In this document: positions 50,878 to 64,000 of the stretch, in pieces
Layout of the letters: each line of letters starts with the position of its first letter
Position numbering within the stretch: position 1 is the stretch's first letter
Assembly: GCA_964247055.1 (NCBI GenBank)
Contig: OZ176051.1
Span: 682,001-746,000, forward strand
DNA length: 64,000 nucleotides
Direction of reading: 5' to 3'
DNA from: Paragordius varius
Lineage: Eukaryota; Nematomorpha
Made by a program: the position numbers and the translations under genes
The notes under the pieces: generated by a model
The model's input: the letters and a program-made list of their open reading frames with translations, nothing else
What the model was told of the DNA's origin: nothing
The model's database searches: none

Positions 50878-53219
50878 ACTAGGCGTATCAATTAATCGCA
50901 TCATTACTCAAGTTAAACTTTGTGCTTAAAAATCGGATATTGGTCACCGGTGAACAAAATTATTTTATTTACTTTCTCTTAGTAAGACTACATCAAAATA
51001 TAGAAATAGTTTGACAAACTCTTTCATATCCGATTTTTACAACGATACTTTAAAAATTAATGTATAAAACTAGTCGGATCAATACTCAAGCTAAACTTTG
51101 TCCTTAAAAATCGGATATTGGTCACCGGTGAACAAAATTATTTTTTATACATTCTCTTAGTAAGACTACATCAAAAGATAGAGATAGTTTGACAAACTCT
51201 TTCATATCCGATTTTTACAACGATACTTTAAAAATTATGGTATTAAACCAGTCGCATCAATACTCAAGTTAAACTTTGTCCTTAAAAATCGAATATTGGT
51301 CACCGGTGAACAAAACTATTTTTTATACATTCTCTTAGTAAGACTACATCAAAATATAGAGATAGTTTGACAAACTCTTTCATATCCGATTTTTACAACG
51401 ATATTTAAAAATTAATATATAAAACTAGTCGTATCAATAAATCGCAAACACACTCAAGTTAAACTTTCTCCTTAAAAATCGGATATTGGTCACCGGTGAA
51501 CAAAATTATTTTTTATACATTCTCTTAGTAGGACTACATCAAAATATAGAGGTTTGGCAAACTCTTTCTTATCCGATTTTTACAACGATACTTTAAAAAT
51601 TAATGTATAAAACTAGTCGCATCAATACTCAAGTTAAACCTTGTCCTTAAAAATCAGATATTGGTCACCGGTGAACAAAATAATTTTTTATACATTCTCT
51701 TAGTAAGACTACATCAAAATATAGAGATAGTTTGACAAACTCTTTCATATCCGATTTTTACAACGATACTTTAAATATTAATGTGTTAAACTAGTCGCAT
51801 CAATACTCAAGTTAAACTTTGTCCTTAAAAATCGGATATTGTCACCGGTGAACAAAAGTATTTTTTATACATTCTCTTAGTAAGACTACATCAAAATATA
51901 GAGATAGTTTGACAAACTCTTTCATATCCGATTTTTACAACGATACTTTAAAAATTAATGTATAAAACTAGTCGTATCAATAAATCGCATCAATACTCAA
52001 GTTAAACTTTGTCCTTAAAAATCAGATATTGGTCACCGGTGAACAAAATAATTTTTTATACATTCTCTTAGTAAGACTACATATAAAAATATAGAAATAG
52101 TTTGACAAACTCTTTCATATCCGATTTTTACAACGATAATTTAAAAATTAATGTATAAAACTAGTCGCATCAATACTCAAGTTAAACTTTGTCCTTAAAA
52201 ATCGGATATTGGTCACCGGTGAACAAAATTATTTTATTTACTTTCTCTTAGTAAGACTACATCAAAATATAGAAATAGTTTGACAAACTCTTTCATATCC
52301 GATTTTTACAACGATACTTTAAAAATTATGGTATTAAACCAGTCGCATCAATACTTAAGTTAAACTTTGTCCTTAAAAATCGGATATTGGTCACCGGTGA
52401 ACAAAATTATTTTTTATACATTCTCTTAGTAAGACTACATCAAAATATAGAGATAGTTTGACAAACTCTTTCATATCCGATTTTTACAACGATACTTTAA
52501 AAATTAATGTATAAAACTAGTCGTATCAATAAATCGCATCAATACTCAAGTTAAACTTTCTCCTTAAAAATCGGATATTGATCACCGGTGAACAAAATTA
52601 TTTTTTATACATTCTCTTAGTAGGACTACATCAAAATATAGAGATAGTTTGGCAAACTCTTTCATATCCGATTTTTACAACGATACTTTAAAAATTATGG
52701 TATTAAACCAGTCGCATCAATACTCAAGTTAAACTTTGTCCTTAAAAATCAGATATTGGTCACCGGTGAACAAAATAATTTTTTATACATTCTCTTAGTA
52801 AGACTACATATAAAAATATAGAAATAGTTTGACAAACTCTTTCATAACCGATTTTTACAACGATACTTTAAAAATTATGGTATTAAACCAGTCGCATCAA
52901 TACTCAAGTTAAACTTTGTCCTTAAAAATCGGATATTGGTCACCGGTAAACAAAATTATTTTTTATACATTCTCTTAGTAAGACTACATCAAAATATAGA
53001 GATAGTTTGACAAACTCTTTCATATCCGATTTTTACAACGATACTTTAAAAATTATTGTATTAAACCAGTCGCATCAATACTCAAGTTAAACTTTGTCCT
53101 TAAAAATCGGATATTGGTCACCGGTGAACAAAACTATTTTTTTTACATTCTCTTAGTAAGATTACATTAAAATATAGAGATAATTTGACAAACTCTTTCA
53201 TATCCGATTTTTACAACGA
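50878..53219 (+). repeat. Mixed zone, left part of a 6236-bp displaced duplication
   Basis: No gene. Several right-end markers appear: CTAGTCGGATC (51069), CAAAAGATAGAG (51173), GATATTTAAAAATTAATATAT (51401 region) and AACACACTCAAG (51448). From about 51772 onward the order matches 58008-59996: ATGTGTTAAAC, AAAAGTATTTT (51854/58090), CAGATATTGG (52023/58259), CATAACCG (52843/59079), TTATTGTATTAAACC and CATTAAAATATAG. Confidence 0.83.
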
Positions 53220-53760
53220 TACTTTAAAAATTAATGTATAAAACTAGGCGTATCAATAAATCGCATCAATACTCAAGTTAAACTTTCTCCTTAAAAATCG
53301 GATATTGGTCACCGATGAACAAAATTATTTTTTATACATTCTCTTAGTAGGACTACATCAAAATATAGAGATAGTTTGGCAAACTCTTTCATATCCGATT
53401 TTTACAACGATACTTTAAAAATTAATGTATAAAACTAGTCGCATCAATACTCAAGTTAAACTTTGTCCTTAAAAATCGGATATTGGTCACCGGTGAACAA
53501 AATTATTTTATTTACTTTCTCTTAGTAAGACTACATCAAAATATAGAAATAGTTTGACAAACTCTTTCATATCCGATTTTTACAACGATACTTTAAAAAT
53601 TAATGTATAAAACTAGTCGGATCAATACTCAAGCTAAACTTTGTCCTTAAAAATCGGATATTGGTCACCGGTGAACAAAATTATTTTTTATACATTCTCT
53701 TAGTAAGACTACATCAAAATATAGAGATAGTTTGACAAACTCTTTCATATCCGATTTTTA
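51772..53760 (+). repeat. 2-kb displaced duplication, left copy (offset 6236)
   Basis: Six independent rare markers keep the same 6236-bp offset to 58008-59996, the last being CTAGTCGGATC at 53613 and 59849. One base is missing here at ATATTGTCACC (51839) relative to the partner. After 53760 the two sites diverge: GATATTTAAAA here, GATACTTTAAA there. Confidence 0.85.
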
Positions 53761-56700
53761 CAACGATATTTAAAAATTAATATATAAAACTAGTCGTATC
53801 AATAAATCGCATACACACTCAAGTTAAACTTTGTCCTTAAAAATCGGATATTGGTCAACCGGTGAACAAAATTATTTTTTATACATTCTCTTAGTAAGAC
53901 TACATCAAAATATAGAGATTTTGACAAACTCTTTCATATCCGATTTTTACAATGATACTTTAAAAATAAATGTATAAAACTAGGCGTATCAATAAATCGC
54001 ATCAATACTCAAGTTAAACTTTGTCCTTAAAAATCGGATATTGGTCACCGGTGAACAAAATTATTTTTTATACATTCTCTTAGTAGGACTACATCAAAAT
54101 ATAGAGATAGTTTGGCAAACTGTTTCATATCCGATTTTTACAACGATACTTTAAAAATTAATGTATAAAACTAGTCGCATCAATACTCAAGTTAAACTTT
54201 GTCCTTAAAAATCGAATATTGGTCACCGGTGAACAAAACTATTTTTTATACATTCTCTTAGTAAGACTACATCAAAATATAGAGATAGTTTGACAAACTC
54301 TTTCATATCCGATTTTTACAACGATATTTAAAAATTAATATACAAAACTAGTCGTATCAATAAATCGCATACACACTCAAGTTAAACTTTGTCCTTAAAA
54401 ATCGGATATTGGTCAACCGGTGAACAAAATTATTTTTTATACATTCTCTTAGTAAGACTACATCAAAATATAGAGATTTTGACAAACTCTTTCATATCCG
54501 ATTTTTACAATGATACTTTAAAAATAAATGTATAAAACTAGGCGTATCAATAAATCGCATCAATAGTCAAGTTAAACTTTGTCCTTAAAAATCGGATATT
54601 GGTCACCGGTGAACAAAATTATTTTTTATACATTCTCTTAGTAGGACTACATCAAAATATAGAGATAGTTTGGCAAACTGTTTCATATCCGATTTTTACA
54701 ACGATACTTTAAAAATTAATGTATAAAACTAGTCGCATCAATACTCAAGTTAAACTTTGTCCTTAAAAATCGAATATTGGTCACCGGTGAACAAAATAAT
54801 TTTTTATACATTCTCATAGGAGTACATCAAAATATAGAAATAGTTTTACAAACTCTTTCATATGCGATTTTTACAACGATGCTTTAAAAATTAATGTATT
54901 AAACTAGTCGCATCAATACTCATGCTAAACATTGTCCTTAAAAATCGGATATTGGTCACCGGTGAACAAAACTATTTTTTATACATTCTCTTAGTAAGAC
55001 TACATCAAAATATAGAGATAGTTAGACAAACTCTTTCATATCCGATTTTTACAACGATACTTTAAAAATTAATGTATAAAACTAGGCGTATCAATAAATC
55101 GCATCAATACTCAAGTTAAACTTTCTCCTTAAAAATCGGATATTGGTCACCGATGAACAAAATTATTTTTTATACATTCTCTTAGTAGGACTTCATCAAA
55201 ATATAGAGATAGTTTGGCAAACTCTTTCATATCCGATTTTTACAACGATACTTTAAAAATTAATGTATAAAACTAGTCGCATCAATACTCAAGTTAAACT
55301 TTGTCCTTAAAAATCGGATATTGGTCACCGGTGAACAAAATTATTTTATTTACTTTCTCTTAGTAAGACTACATCAAAATATAGAAATAGTTTGACAAAC
55401 TCTTTCATATCCGATTTTTACAACGATACTTTAAAAATTAATGTATAAAACTAGTCGGATCAATACTCAAGCTAAACTTTGTCCTTAAAAATCGGATATT
55501 GGTCACCGGTGAACAAAATTATTTTTTATACATTCTCTTAGTAAGACTACATCAAAATATAGAGATAGTTTGACAAACTCTTTCATATCCGATTTTTACA
55601 ACGATATTTAAAAATTAATATATAAAACTAGTCGTATCAATAAATCGCATACACACTCAAGTTAAACTTTGTCCTTAAAAATCGGATATTGGTCAACCGG
55701 TGAACAAAATTATTTTTTATACATTCTCTTAGTAAGACTACATCAAAATATAGAGATTTTGACAAACTCTTTCATATCCGATTTTTACAATGATACTTTA
55801 AAAATAAATGTATAAAACTAGGCGTATCAATAAATCGCATCAATACTCAAGTTAAACTTTGTCCTTAAAAATCGGATATTGGTCACCGGTGAACAAAATT
55901 ATTTTTTATACATTCTCTTAGTAGGACTACATCAAAATATAGAGATAGTTTGGCAAACTGTTTCATATCCGATTTTTACAACGATACTTTAAAAATTAAT
56001 GTATAAAACTAGTCGCATCAATACTCAAGTTAAACTTTGTCCTTAAAAATCGAATATTGGTCACCGGTGAACAAAACTATTTTTTATACATTCTCTTAGT
56101 AAGACTACATCAAAATATAGAGATAGTTTGACAAACTCTTTCATATCCGATTTTTACAACGATATTTAAAAATTAATATACAAAACTAGTCGTATCAATA
56201 AATCGCATACACACTCAAGTTAAACTTTGTCCTTAAAAATCGGATATTGGTCAACCGGTGAACAAAATTATTTTTTATACATTCTCTTAGTAAGACTACA
56301 TCAAAATATAGAGATTTTGACAAACTCTTTCATATCCGATTTTTACAATGATACTTTAAAAATAAATGTATAAAACTAGGCGTATCAATAAATCGCATCA
56401 ATAGTCAAGTTAAACTTTGTCCTTAAAAATCGGATATTGGTCACCGGTGAACAAAATTATTTTTTATACATTCTCTTAGTAGGACTACATCAAAATATAG
56501 AGATAGTTTGGCAAACTGTTTCATATCCGATTTTTACAACGATACTTTAAAAATTAATGTATAAAACTAGTCGCATCAATACTCAAGTTAAACTTTGTCC
56601 TTAAAAATCGAATATTGGTCACCGGTGAACAAAATAATTTTTTATACATTCTCATAGGAGTACATCAAAATATAGAAATAGTTTGACAAACTCTTTCATA

Positions 56701-57130
56701 TGCGATTTTTACAACGATGCTTTAAAAATTAATGTATTAAACTAGTCGCATCAATACTCATGCTAAACATTGTCCTTAAAAATCGGATATTGGTCACCGG
56801 TGAACAAAACTATTTTTTATACATTCTCTTAGTAAGACTACATCAAAATATAGAGATAGTTAGACAAACTCTTTCATATCCGATTTTTACAACGATACTT
56901 TAAAAATTAATGTATAAAACTAGGCGTATCAATAAATCGCATCAATACTCAAGTTAAACTTTCTCCTTAAAAATCGGATATTGGTCACCGATGAACAAAA
57001 TTATTTTTTATACATTCTCTTAGTAGGACTTCATCAAAATATAGAGATAGTTTGGCAAACTCTTTCATATCCGATTTTTACAACGATACTTTAAAAATTA
57101 ATGTATAAAACTAGTCGCATCAATACTCAA
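53220..57130 (+). repeat. 1838-bp tandem duplication with an inner 558-bp duplication
   Basis: CTAGTCGGATC at 53613 and 55451, ACAATGATAC at 53951/55789 and 54509/56347, and CATGCTAAACATTG at 54921/56759 all show an 1838-bp offset. Inside each copy, the three-monomer series with GATATTTAAAA, ATACACACTCAAG, GGTCAACCGGTG, GAGATTTTGAC and ACAATGATAC is doubled at a 558-bp spacing. Because both large copies contain the inner duplication, the 558-bp event came first. I noticed only isolated differences, such as TAGTTTTACAAAC versus TAGTTTGACAAAC. Confidence 0.9.
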
Positions 57131-60100
57131 GTTAAACTTTGTCCTTAAAAATCGAATATTGGTCACCGGTGAACAAAATAATTTTTTATACATTCTCTTA
57201 GGAGTACATCAAAATATAGAAATAGTTTGACAAACTCTTTCATATGCGATTTTTACAACGATGCTTTAAAAATTAATGTATTAAACTAGTCGCATCAATA
57301 CTCAAGCTAAACATTGTCCTTAAAAATCGGATATTGGTCACCGGTGAACAAAACTATTTTTTATACATTCTCTTAGTAAGACTACATCAAAATATAGAGA
57401 TAGTTTGACAAACTCTTTCATATCCGATTTTTACAACGATACTTTAAAAATTAATGTATAAAACTAGGCGTATCAATAAATCGCATCAATACTCAAGTTA
57501 AACTTTCTCCTTAAAAATCGGATATTGGTCACCGATGAACAAAAGTATTTTTTATACATTCTCTTAGTAAGACTACATCAAAATATAGAGATAGTTTGAC
57601 AAACTCTTTCATATCCGATTTTTACAACGATACTTTAAAAATTAATGTATAAAACTAGTCGTATCAATAAATCGCATCAATACTCAAGTTAAACTTTGTC
57701 CTTAAAAATCAGATATTGGTCACCGGTGAACAAAATAATTTTTTATACATTCTCTTAGTAAGACTACATATAAAAATATAGAAATAGTTTGACAAACTCT
57801 TTCATATCCGATTTTTACAACGATACTTTAAAAATTAATGTATAAAACTAGTCGCATCAATACTCAAGTTAAACTTTGTCCTTAAAAATCGGATATTGGT
57901 CACCGGTGAACAAAAGTATTTTTTATACATTCTCTTAGTAAGACTACATCAAAATATAGAGATAGTTTGACAAACTCTTTCATATCCGATTTTTACAACG
58001 ATACTTTAAATATTAATGTGTTAAACTAGTCGCATCAATACTCAAGTTAAACTTTGTCCTTAAAAATCGGATATTGGTCACCGGTGAACAAAAGTATTTT
58101 TTATACATTCTCTTAGTAAGACTACATCAAAATATAGAGATAGTTTGACAAACTCTTTCATATCCGATTTTTACAACGATACTTTAAAAATTAATGTATA
58201 AAACTAGTCGTATCAATAAATCGCATCAATACTCAAGTTAAACTTTGTCCTTAAAAATCAGATATTGGTCACCGGTGAACAAAATAATTTTTTATACATT
58301 CTCTTAGTAAGACTACATATAAAAATATAGAAATAGTTTGACAAACTCTTTCATATCCGATTTTTACAACGATACTTTAAAAATTAATGTATAAAACTAG
58401 TCGCATCAATACTCAAGTTAAACTTTGTCCTTAAAAATCGGATATTGGTCACCGGTGAACAAAATTATTTTATTTACTTTCTCTTAGTAAGACTACATCA
58501 AAATATAGAAATAGTTTGACAAACTCTTTCATATCCGATTTTTACAACGATACTTTAAAAATTATGGTATTAAACCAGTCGCATCAATACTCAAGTTAAA
58601 CTTTGTCCTTAAAAATCGGATATTGGTCACCGGTGAACAAAATTATTTTTTATACATTCTCTTAGTAAGACTACATCAAAATATAGAGATAGTTTGACAA
58701 ACTCTTTCATATCCGATTTTTACAAGGATACTTTAAAAATTAATGTATAAAACTAGTCGTATCAATAAATCGCATCAATACTCAAGTTAAACTTTCTCCT
58801 TAAAAATCGGATATTGATCACCGGTGAACAAAATTATTTTTTATACATTCTCTTAGTAGGACTACATCAAAATATAGAGATAGTTTGGCAAACTCTTTCA
58901 TATCCGATTTTTACAACGATACTTTAAAAATTATGGTATTAAACCAGTCGCATCAATACTCAAGTTAAACTTTGTCCTTAAAAATCAGATATTGGTCACC
59001 GGTGAACAAAATAATTTTTTATACATTCTCTTAGTAAGACTACATATAAAAATATAGAAATAGTTTGACAAACTCTTTCATAACCGATTTTTACAACGAT
59101 ACTTTAAAAATTATGGTATTAAACCAGTCGCATCAATACTCAAGTTAAACTTTGTCCTTAAAAATCGGATATTGGTCACCGGTAAACAAAATTATTTTTT
59201 ATACATTCTCTTAGTAAGACTACATCAAAATATAGAGATAGTTTGACAAACTCTTTCATATCCGATTTTTACAACGATACTTTAAAAATTATTGTATTAA
59301 ACCAGTCGCATCAATACTCAAGTTAAACTTTGTCCTTAAAAATCGGATATTGGTCACCGGTGAACAAAACTATTTTTTTTACATTCTCTTAGTAAGACTA
59401 CATTAAAATATAGAGATAATTTGACAAACTCTTTCATATCCGATTTTTACAACGATACTTTAAAAATTAATGTAAAAAACTAGGCGTATCAATAAATCGC
59501 ATCAATACTCAAGTTAAACTTTCTCCTTAAAAATCGGATATTGGTCACCGATGAACAAAATTATTTTTTATACATTCTCTTAGTAGGACTACATCAAAAT
59601 ATAGAGATAGTTTGGCAAACTCTTTCATATCCGATTTTTACAACGATACTTTAAAAATTAATGTATAAAACTAGTCGCATCAATACTCAAGTTAAACTTT
59701 GTCCTTAAAAATCGGATATTGGTCACCGGTGAACAAAATTATTTTATTTACTTTCTCTTAGTAAGACTACATCAAAATATAGAAATAGTTTGACAAACTC
59801 TTTCATATCCGATTTTTACAACGATACTTTAAAAATTAATGTATAAAACTAGTCGGATCAATACTCAAGCTAAACTTTGTCCTTAAAAATCGGATATTGG
59901 TCACCGGTGAACAAAATTATTTTTTATACATTCTCTTAGTAAGACTACATCAAAAGATAGAGATAGTTTGACAAACTCTTTCATATCCGATTTTTACAAC
60001 GATACTTTAAAAATTATGGTATTAAACCAGTCGCATCAATACTCAAGTTAAACTTTGTCCTTAAAAATCGAATATTGGTCACCGGTGAACAAAACTATTT

Positions 60101-63100
60101 TTTATACATTCTCTTAGTAAGACTACATCAAAATATAGAGATAGTTTGACAAACTCTTTCATATCCGATTTTTACAACGATATTTAAAAATTAATATATA
60201 AAACTAGTCGTATCAATAAATCGCATACACACTCAAGTTAAACTTTGTCCTTAAAAATCGGATATTGGTCAACCCGTGAATAAAATTATTTTTTATACAT
60301 TCTCTTAGTAAGACTACATCAAAATATAGAGATAGTTAGACAAACTCTTTCATATCCGATTTTTACAACGATACTTTAAAAATTAATGTATAAAACTAGG
60401 CGTATCAATAAATCGCATCAATACTCAAGTTAAACTTTCTCCTTAAAAATCGGATATTGGTCACCGATGAACAAAATTATTTTTTATACATTCTCTTAGT
60501 AGGACTTCATCAAAATATAGAGATAGTTTGGCAAACTCTTTCATATCCGATTTTTACAACGATACTTTAAAAATTAATGTATAAAACTAGTCGCATCAAT
60601 ACTCAAGTTAAACTTTGTCCTTAAAAATCGAATATTGGTCACCGGTGAACAAAATAATTTTTTATACATTCTCTTAGGAGTACATCAAAATATAGAAATA
60701 GTTTGACAAACTCTTTCATATGCGATTTTTACAACGATGCTTTAAAAATTAATGTATTAAACTAGTCGCATCAATACTCAAGCTAAACATTGTCCTTAAA
60801 AATCGGATATTGGTCACCGGTGAACAAAACTATTTTTTATACATTCTCTTAGTAAGACTACATCAAAATATAGAGATAGTTTGACAAACTCTTTCATATC
60901 CGATTTTTACAACGATACTTTAAAAATTAATGTATAAAACTAGGCGTATCAATAAATCGCATCAATACTCAAGTTAAACTTTCTCCTTAAAAATCGGATA
61001 TTGGTCACCGATGAACAAAATTATTTTTTATACATTCTCTTAGTAGGACTTCATCAAAATATAGAGATAGTTTGGCAAACTCTTTCATATCCGATTTTTA
61101 CAACGATACTTTAAAAATTAATGTATAAAACTAGTCGCATCAATACTCAAGTTAAACTTTGTCCTTAAAAATCGGATATTGGTCACCGGTGAACAAAATT
61201 ATTTTATTTACTTTCTCTTAGTAAGACTACATCAAAATATAGAAATAGTTTGACAAACTCTTTCATATCCGATTTTTACAACGATACTTTAAAAATTATG
61301 GTATTAAACCAGTCGCATCAATACTCAAGTTAAACTTTCTCCTTAAAAATCGGATATTGGTCACCGGTGAACAAAATTATTTTTTATACATTCTCTTAGT
61401 AAGACTACATCAAAATATAGAGATAGTTTGACAAACTCTTTCATATCCGATTTTTACAACGATACTTTAAAAATTAATGTATAAAACTAGTCGTATCAAT
61501 AAATCGCATCAATACTCAAGTTAAACTTTCTCCTTAAAAATCGGATATTGATCACCGGTGAACAAAATTATTTTTTATACATTCTCTTAGTAGGACTACA
61601 TCAAAATATAGAGATAGTTTGGCAAACTCTTTCATATCCGATTTTTACAACGATAACTCAAAAATTATGGTATTAAACCAGTCGCATCAATACTCAAGTT
61701 AAACTTTGTCCTTAAAAATCAGATATTGGTCACCGGTGAACAAAATAATTTTTTATACATTCTCTTAGTAAGACTACATATAAAAATATAGAAATAGTTT
61801 GACAAACTCTTTCATAACCGATTTTTACAACGATACTTTAAAAATTATGGTATTAAACCAGTCGCATCAATACTCAAGTTAAACTTTGTCCTTAAAAATC
61901 GGATATTGGTCACCGGTAAACAAAATTATTTTTTATACATTCTCTTAGTAAGACTACATCAAAATATAGAGATAGTTTGACAAACTCTTTCATATCCGAT
62001 TTTTACAACGATACTTTAAAAATTATGGTATTAAACCAGTCGCATCAATACTCAAGTTAAACTTTGTCCTTAAAAATCGGATATTGGTCACCGGTGAACA
62101 AAACTATTTTTTTTACATTCTCTTAGTAAGCTACATCAAAATATAGAGATAATTTGACAAACTCTTTCATATCCGATTTTTACAACGATACTTTAAAAAT
62201 TAATGTATAAAACTAGGCGTATCAATAAATCGCATCAATACTCAAGTTAAACTTTCTCCTTAAAAATCGGATATTGGTCACCGATGAACAAAATTATTTT
62301 TTATACATTCTCTTAGTAAGACTACATCAAAATATAGAAATAGTTTGACAAACTCTTTCATATCCGATTTTTACAACGATACTTTAAAAATTAATGTATA
62401 AAACTAGTCGGATCAATACTCAAGCTAAACTTTGTCCTTAAAAATCGGATATTGGTCACCGGTGAACAAAATTATTTTTTATACATTCTCTTAGTAAGAC
62501 TACATCAAAAGATAGAGATAGTTTGACAAACTCTTTCATATCCGATTTTTACAACGATACTTTAAAAATTATGGTATTAAACCAGTCGCATCAATACTCA
62601 AGTTAAACTTTGTCCTTAAAAATCGAATATTGGTCACCGGTGAACAAAACTATTTTTTATACATTCTCTTAGTAAGACTACATCAAAATATAGAGATAGT
62701 TTGACAAACTCTTTCATATCCGATTTTTACAACGATATTTAAAAATTAATATATAAAACTAGTCGTATCAATAAATCGCATACACACTCAAGTTAAACTT
62801 TGTCCTTAAAAATCGGATATTGGTCAACCGGTGAACAAAATTATTTTTTATACATTCTCTTAGTAAGACTACATCAAAATATAGAGATTTTGACAAACTC
62901 TTTCATATCCGATTTTTACAATGATACTTTAAAAATAAATGTATAAAACTAGGCGTATCAATAAATCGCATCAATACTCAAGTTAAACTTTGTCCTTAAA
63001 AATCGGATATTGGTCACCGGTGAACAAAATTATTTTTTATACATTCTCTTAGTAGGACTACATCAAAATATAGAGATAGTTTGGCAAACTGTTTCATATC

Positions 63101-64000
63101 CGATTTTTACAACGATACTTTAAAAATTAATGTATAAAACTAGTCGCATCAATACTCAAGTTAAACTTTGTCCTTAAAAATCGAATATTGGTCACCGGTG
63201 AACAAAATAATTTTTTATACATTCTCTTAGGAGTACATCAAAATATAGAAATAGTTTGACAAACTCTTTCATATGCGATTTTTACAACGATGCTTTAAAA
63301 ATTAATGTATTAAACTAGTCGCATCAATACTCAAGCTAAACATTGTCCTTAAAAATCGGATATTGGTCACCGGTGAACAAAACTATTTTTTATACATTCT
63401 CTTAGTAAGACTACATCAAAATATAGAGATAGTTTGACAAACTCTTTCATATCCGATTTTTACAACGATACTTTAAAAATTAATGTATAAAACTAGTCGT
63501 ATCAATAAATCGCATCAATACTCAAGTTAAACTTTCTCCTTAAAAATCGGATATTGGTCACCGGTGAACAAAACTATTTTTTATACATTATCTAGTAAGA
63601 CTACATCAAAATATAGAGATAGTTTGACAAACTCTTTCATATCCGATTTTTACAACGATATTTAAAAATTAATATATAAAACTAGTCGTATCAATAAATC
63701 GCATACACACTCAAGTTAAACTTTGTCCTTAAAAATCGGATATTGGTCAACCGGTGAACAAAATTATTTTTTATACATTCTCTTAGTAGGACTACATCAA
63801 AATATAGAGATAGTTTGGCAAACTCTTTCATATCCGATTTTTACAACGATACTTTAAAAATTAATGTATAAAACTAGTCGCATCAATACTCAAGTTAAAC
63901 TTTGTCCTTAAAAATCGAATATTGGTCACCGGTGAACAAAACTATTTTTTATACATTCTCTTAGTAAGACTACATCAAAATATAGAGATAGTTTGACAAA
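57131..64000 (+). repeat. Right-edge mosaic zone
   Basis: No gene; the window ends inside this zone. It is assembled from blocks seen further left. CTCTTAGGAGTACATC with ATATGCGATTTTT and GATGCTTTAAA (57.2, 60.7, 63.2 kb) repeats with the CACCGATGAAC long monomer. A 549-bp three-monomer duplication places CAGATATTGG at 57710 and 58259. The 6236-bp displaced copy spans 58008-59996. CATAACCG returns at 61813. The CTAGTCGGATC to GATATTTAAAA series of 51.1 kb returns at 59.85 and 62.4 kb. Single oddities include GATAACTCAAAAATT (61653) and TACATTATCTAGTAAG (63586). Confidence 0.85.
58008..59996 (+). repeat. 2-kb displaced duplication, right copy (offset 6236)
   Basis: Partner of 51772-53760. Private changes here include TACAAGGATAC near 58726, TGTAAAAAACTAGG near 59473 and CAAAAGATAGAG near 59950. 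The distance, about 34 monomers, shows that exchange or conversion is not confined to neighbouring units. Confidence 0.85.

Larger units (their letters stand above)
1..64000 (+). repeat. Satellite DNA array, 178/191-bp monomers, entire window
   Basis: Every part of the window aligns to one AT-rich monomer repeated head to tail; I saw no inverted copy and no inserted unrelated sequence. Landmarks that recur once per monomer are TCACCGGTGA, TCTCTTAGTAAGACTACATC, ATATAGAGATAGTTTG and CATATCCGATTTTTACAACG. Most copies are 178 bp or 191 bp, giving an estimated 350 or so copies (an estimate from length, not a count). Copies differ by scattered substitutions and small indels, and groups of adjacent copies are themselves duplicated. 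The array begins and ends mid-block, so its true size is unknown. From general knowledge of satellites, size near a nucleosome repeat, AT-richness and multi-level homogenisation suggest a centromeric or pericentromeric block, but nothing here proves centromere function. The family is not one I recognise. No coding potential is supported. Confidence 0.99.

Noticed and set aside
1-64000. CRISPR array
   Set aside because: The repetition is head-to-tail monomers of 178-191 bp with no unique spacers; all sequence between any two conserved motifs is itself repeated.
1-64000. Retroelement or other mobile-element insertions, tRNA-like or rRNA-like segments
   Set aside because: Reading through the window, each stretch continued the monomer pattern. 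I found no interruption longer than the small indels listed and no coding or RNA-gene motif.

Overview
The whole 64 kb window is one uninterrupted, head-to-tail satellite DNA array. No gene, RNA gene, transposon, CRISPR array or unique sequence is visible, and the array runs off both ends. The basic monomer is 178 bp; a perfect reference copy lies at 36452-36629. A second size class of 191 bp (reference copy 36630-36820) carries a 13-bp internal tandem duplication. From these lengths I estimate about 350 monomers, all in the same orientation. The reference monomer is 27.5% G+C (29 C and 20 G by hand count). The only open frames longer than about 70 codons are by-products of small deletions in the repeat.

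The scale, nucleosome-sized monomer, single orientation and multi-level homogenisation point to a eukaryotic (peri)centromeric or other constitutive-heterochromatin block from a long-read assembly. I do not recognise the family and cannot name the organism; insect, other invertebrate and plant are all possible.

Each monomer has a fixed internal design. A 10-bp perfect palindrome (TCACCGGTGA) stands next to one arm of a 14-bp perfect inverted repeat. The other arm lies 85 bp further on, and a 13-bp odd-length dyad (AGTTTG-A-CAAACT) lies just before it. The monomer junction (about monomer position 165 to 30 of the next copy) is the main place where variants differ: TCGCATC, the 13-bp duplication, TGGTATTAAACCAG, CCATATGCATC, TGTGTTAAACTAG.

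Layout: the left third (1-19.7 kb) is built from 725-, 1272-, 560- and 1795-bp multimers, plus a second copy of the first few kb about 10 kb downstream. The middle (19.7-39.4 kb) holds 2188-, 739-, 2193-, 1274- (three copies) and 907-bp multimers. The right third (about 41-64 kb) uses a different variant set (TTATTTTATTTAC, CACCGATGAAC, GATATTTAAAAATT) in 2150-, 1424-, 1838- and 549-bp multimers, plus displaced duplications 5534 and 6236 bp apart. Most multimer periods equal simple sums of 178 and 191 minus identifiable small deletions. This fits repeated unequal exchange or conversion acting on whole monomers. The window is best read as a patchwork of young, local higher-order repeats, not one regular higher-order array.
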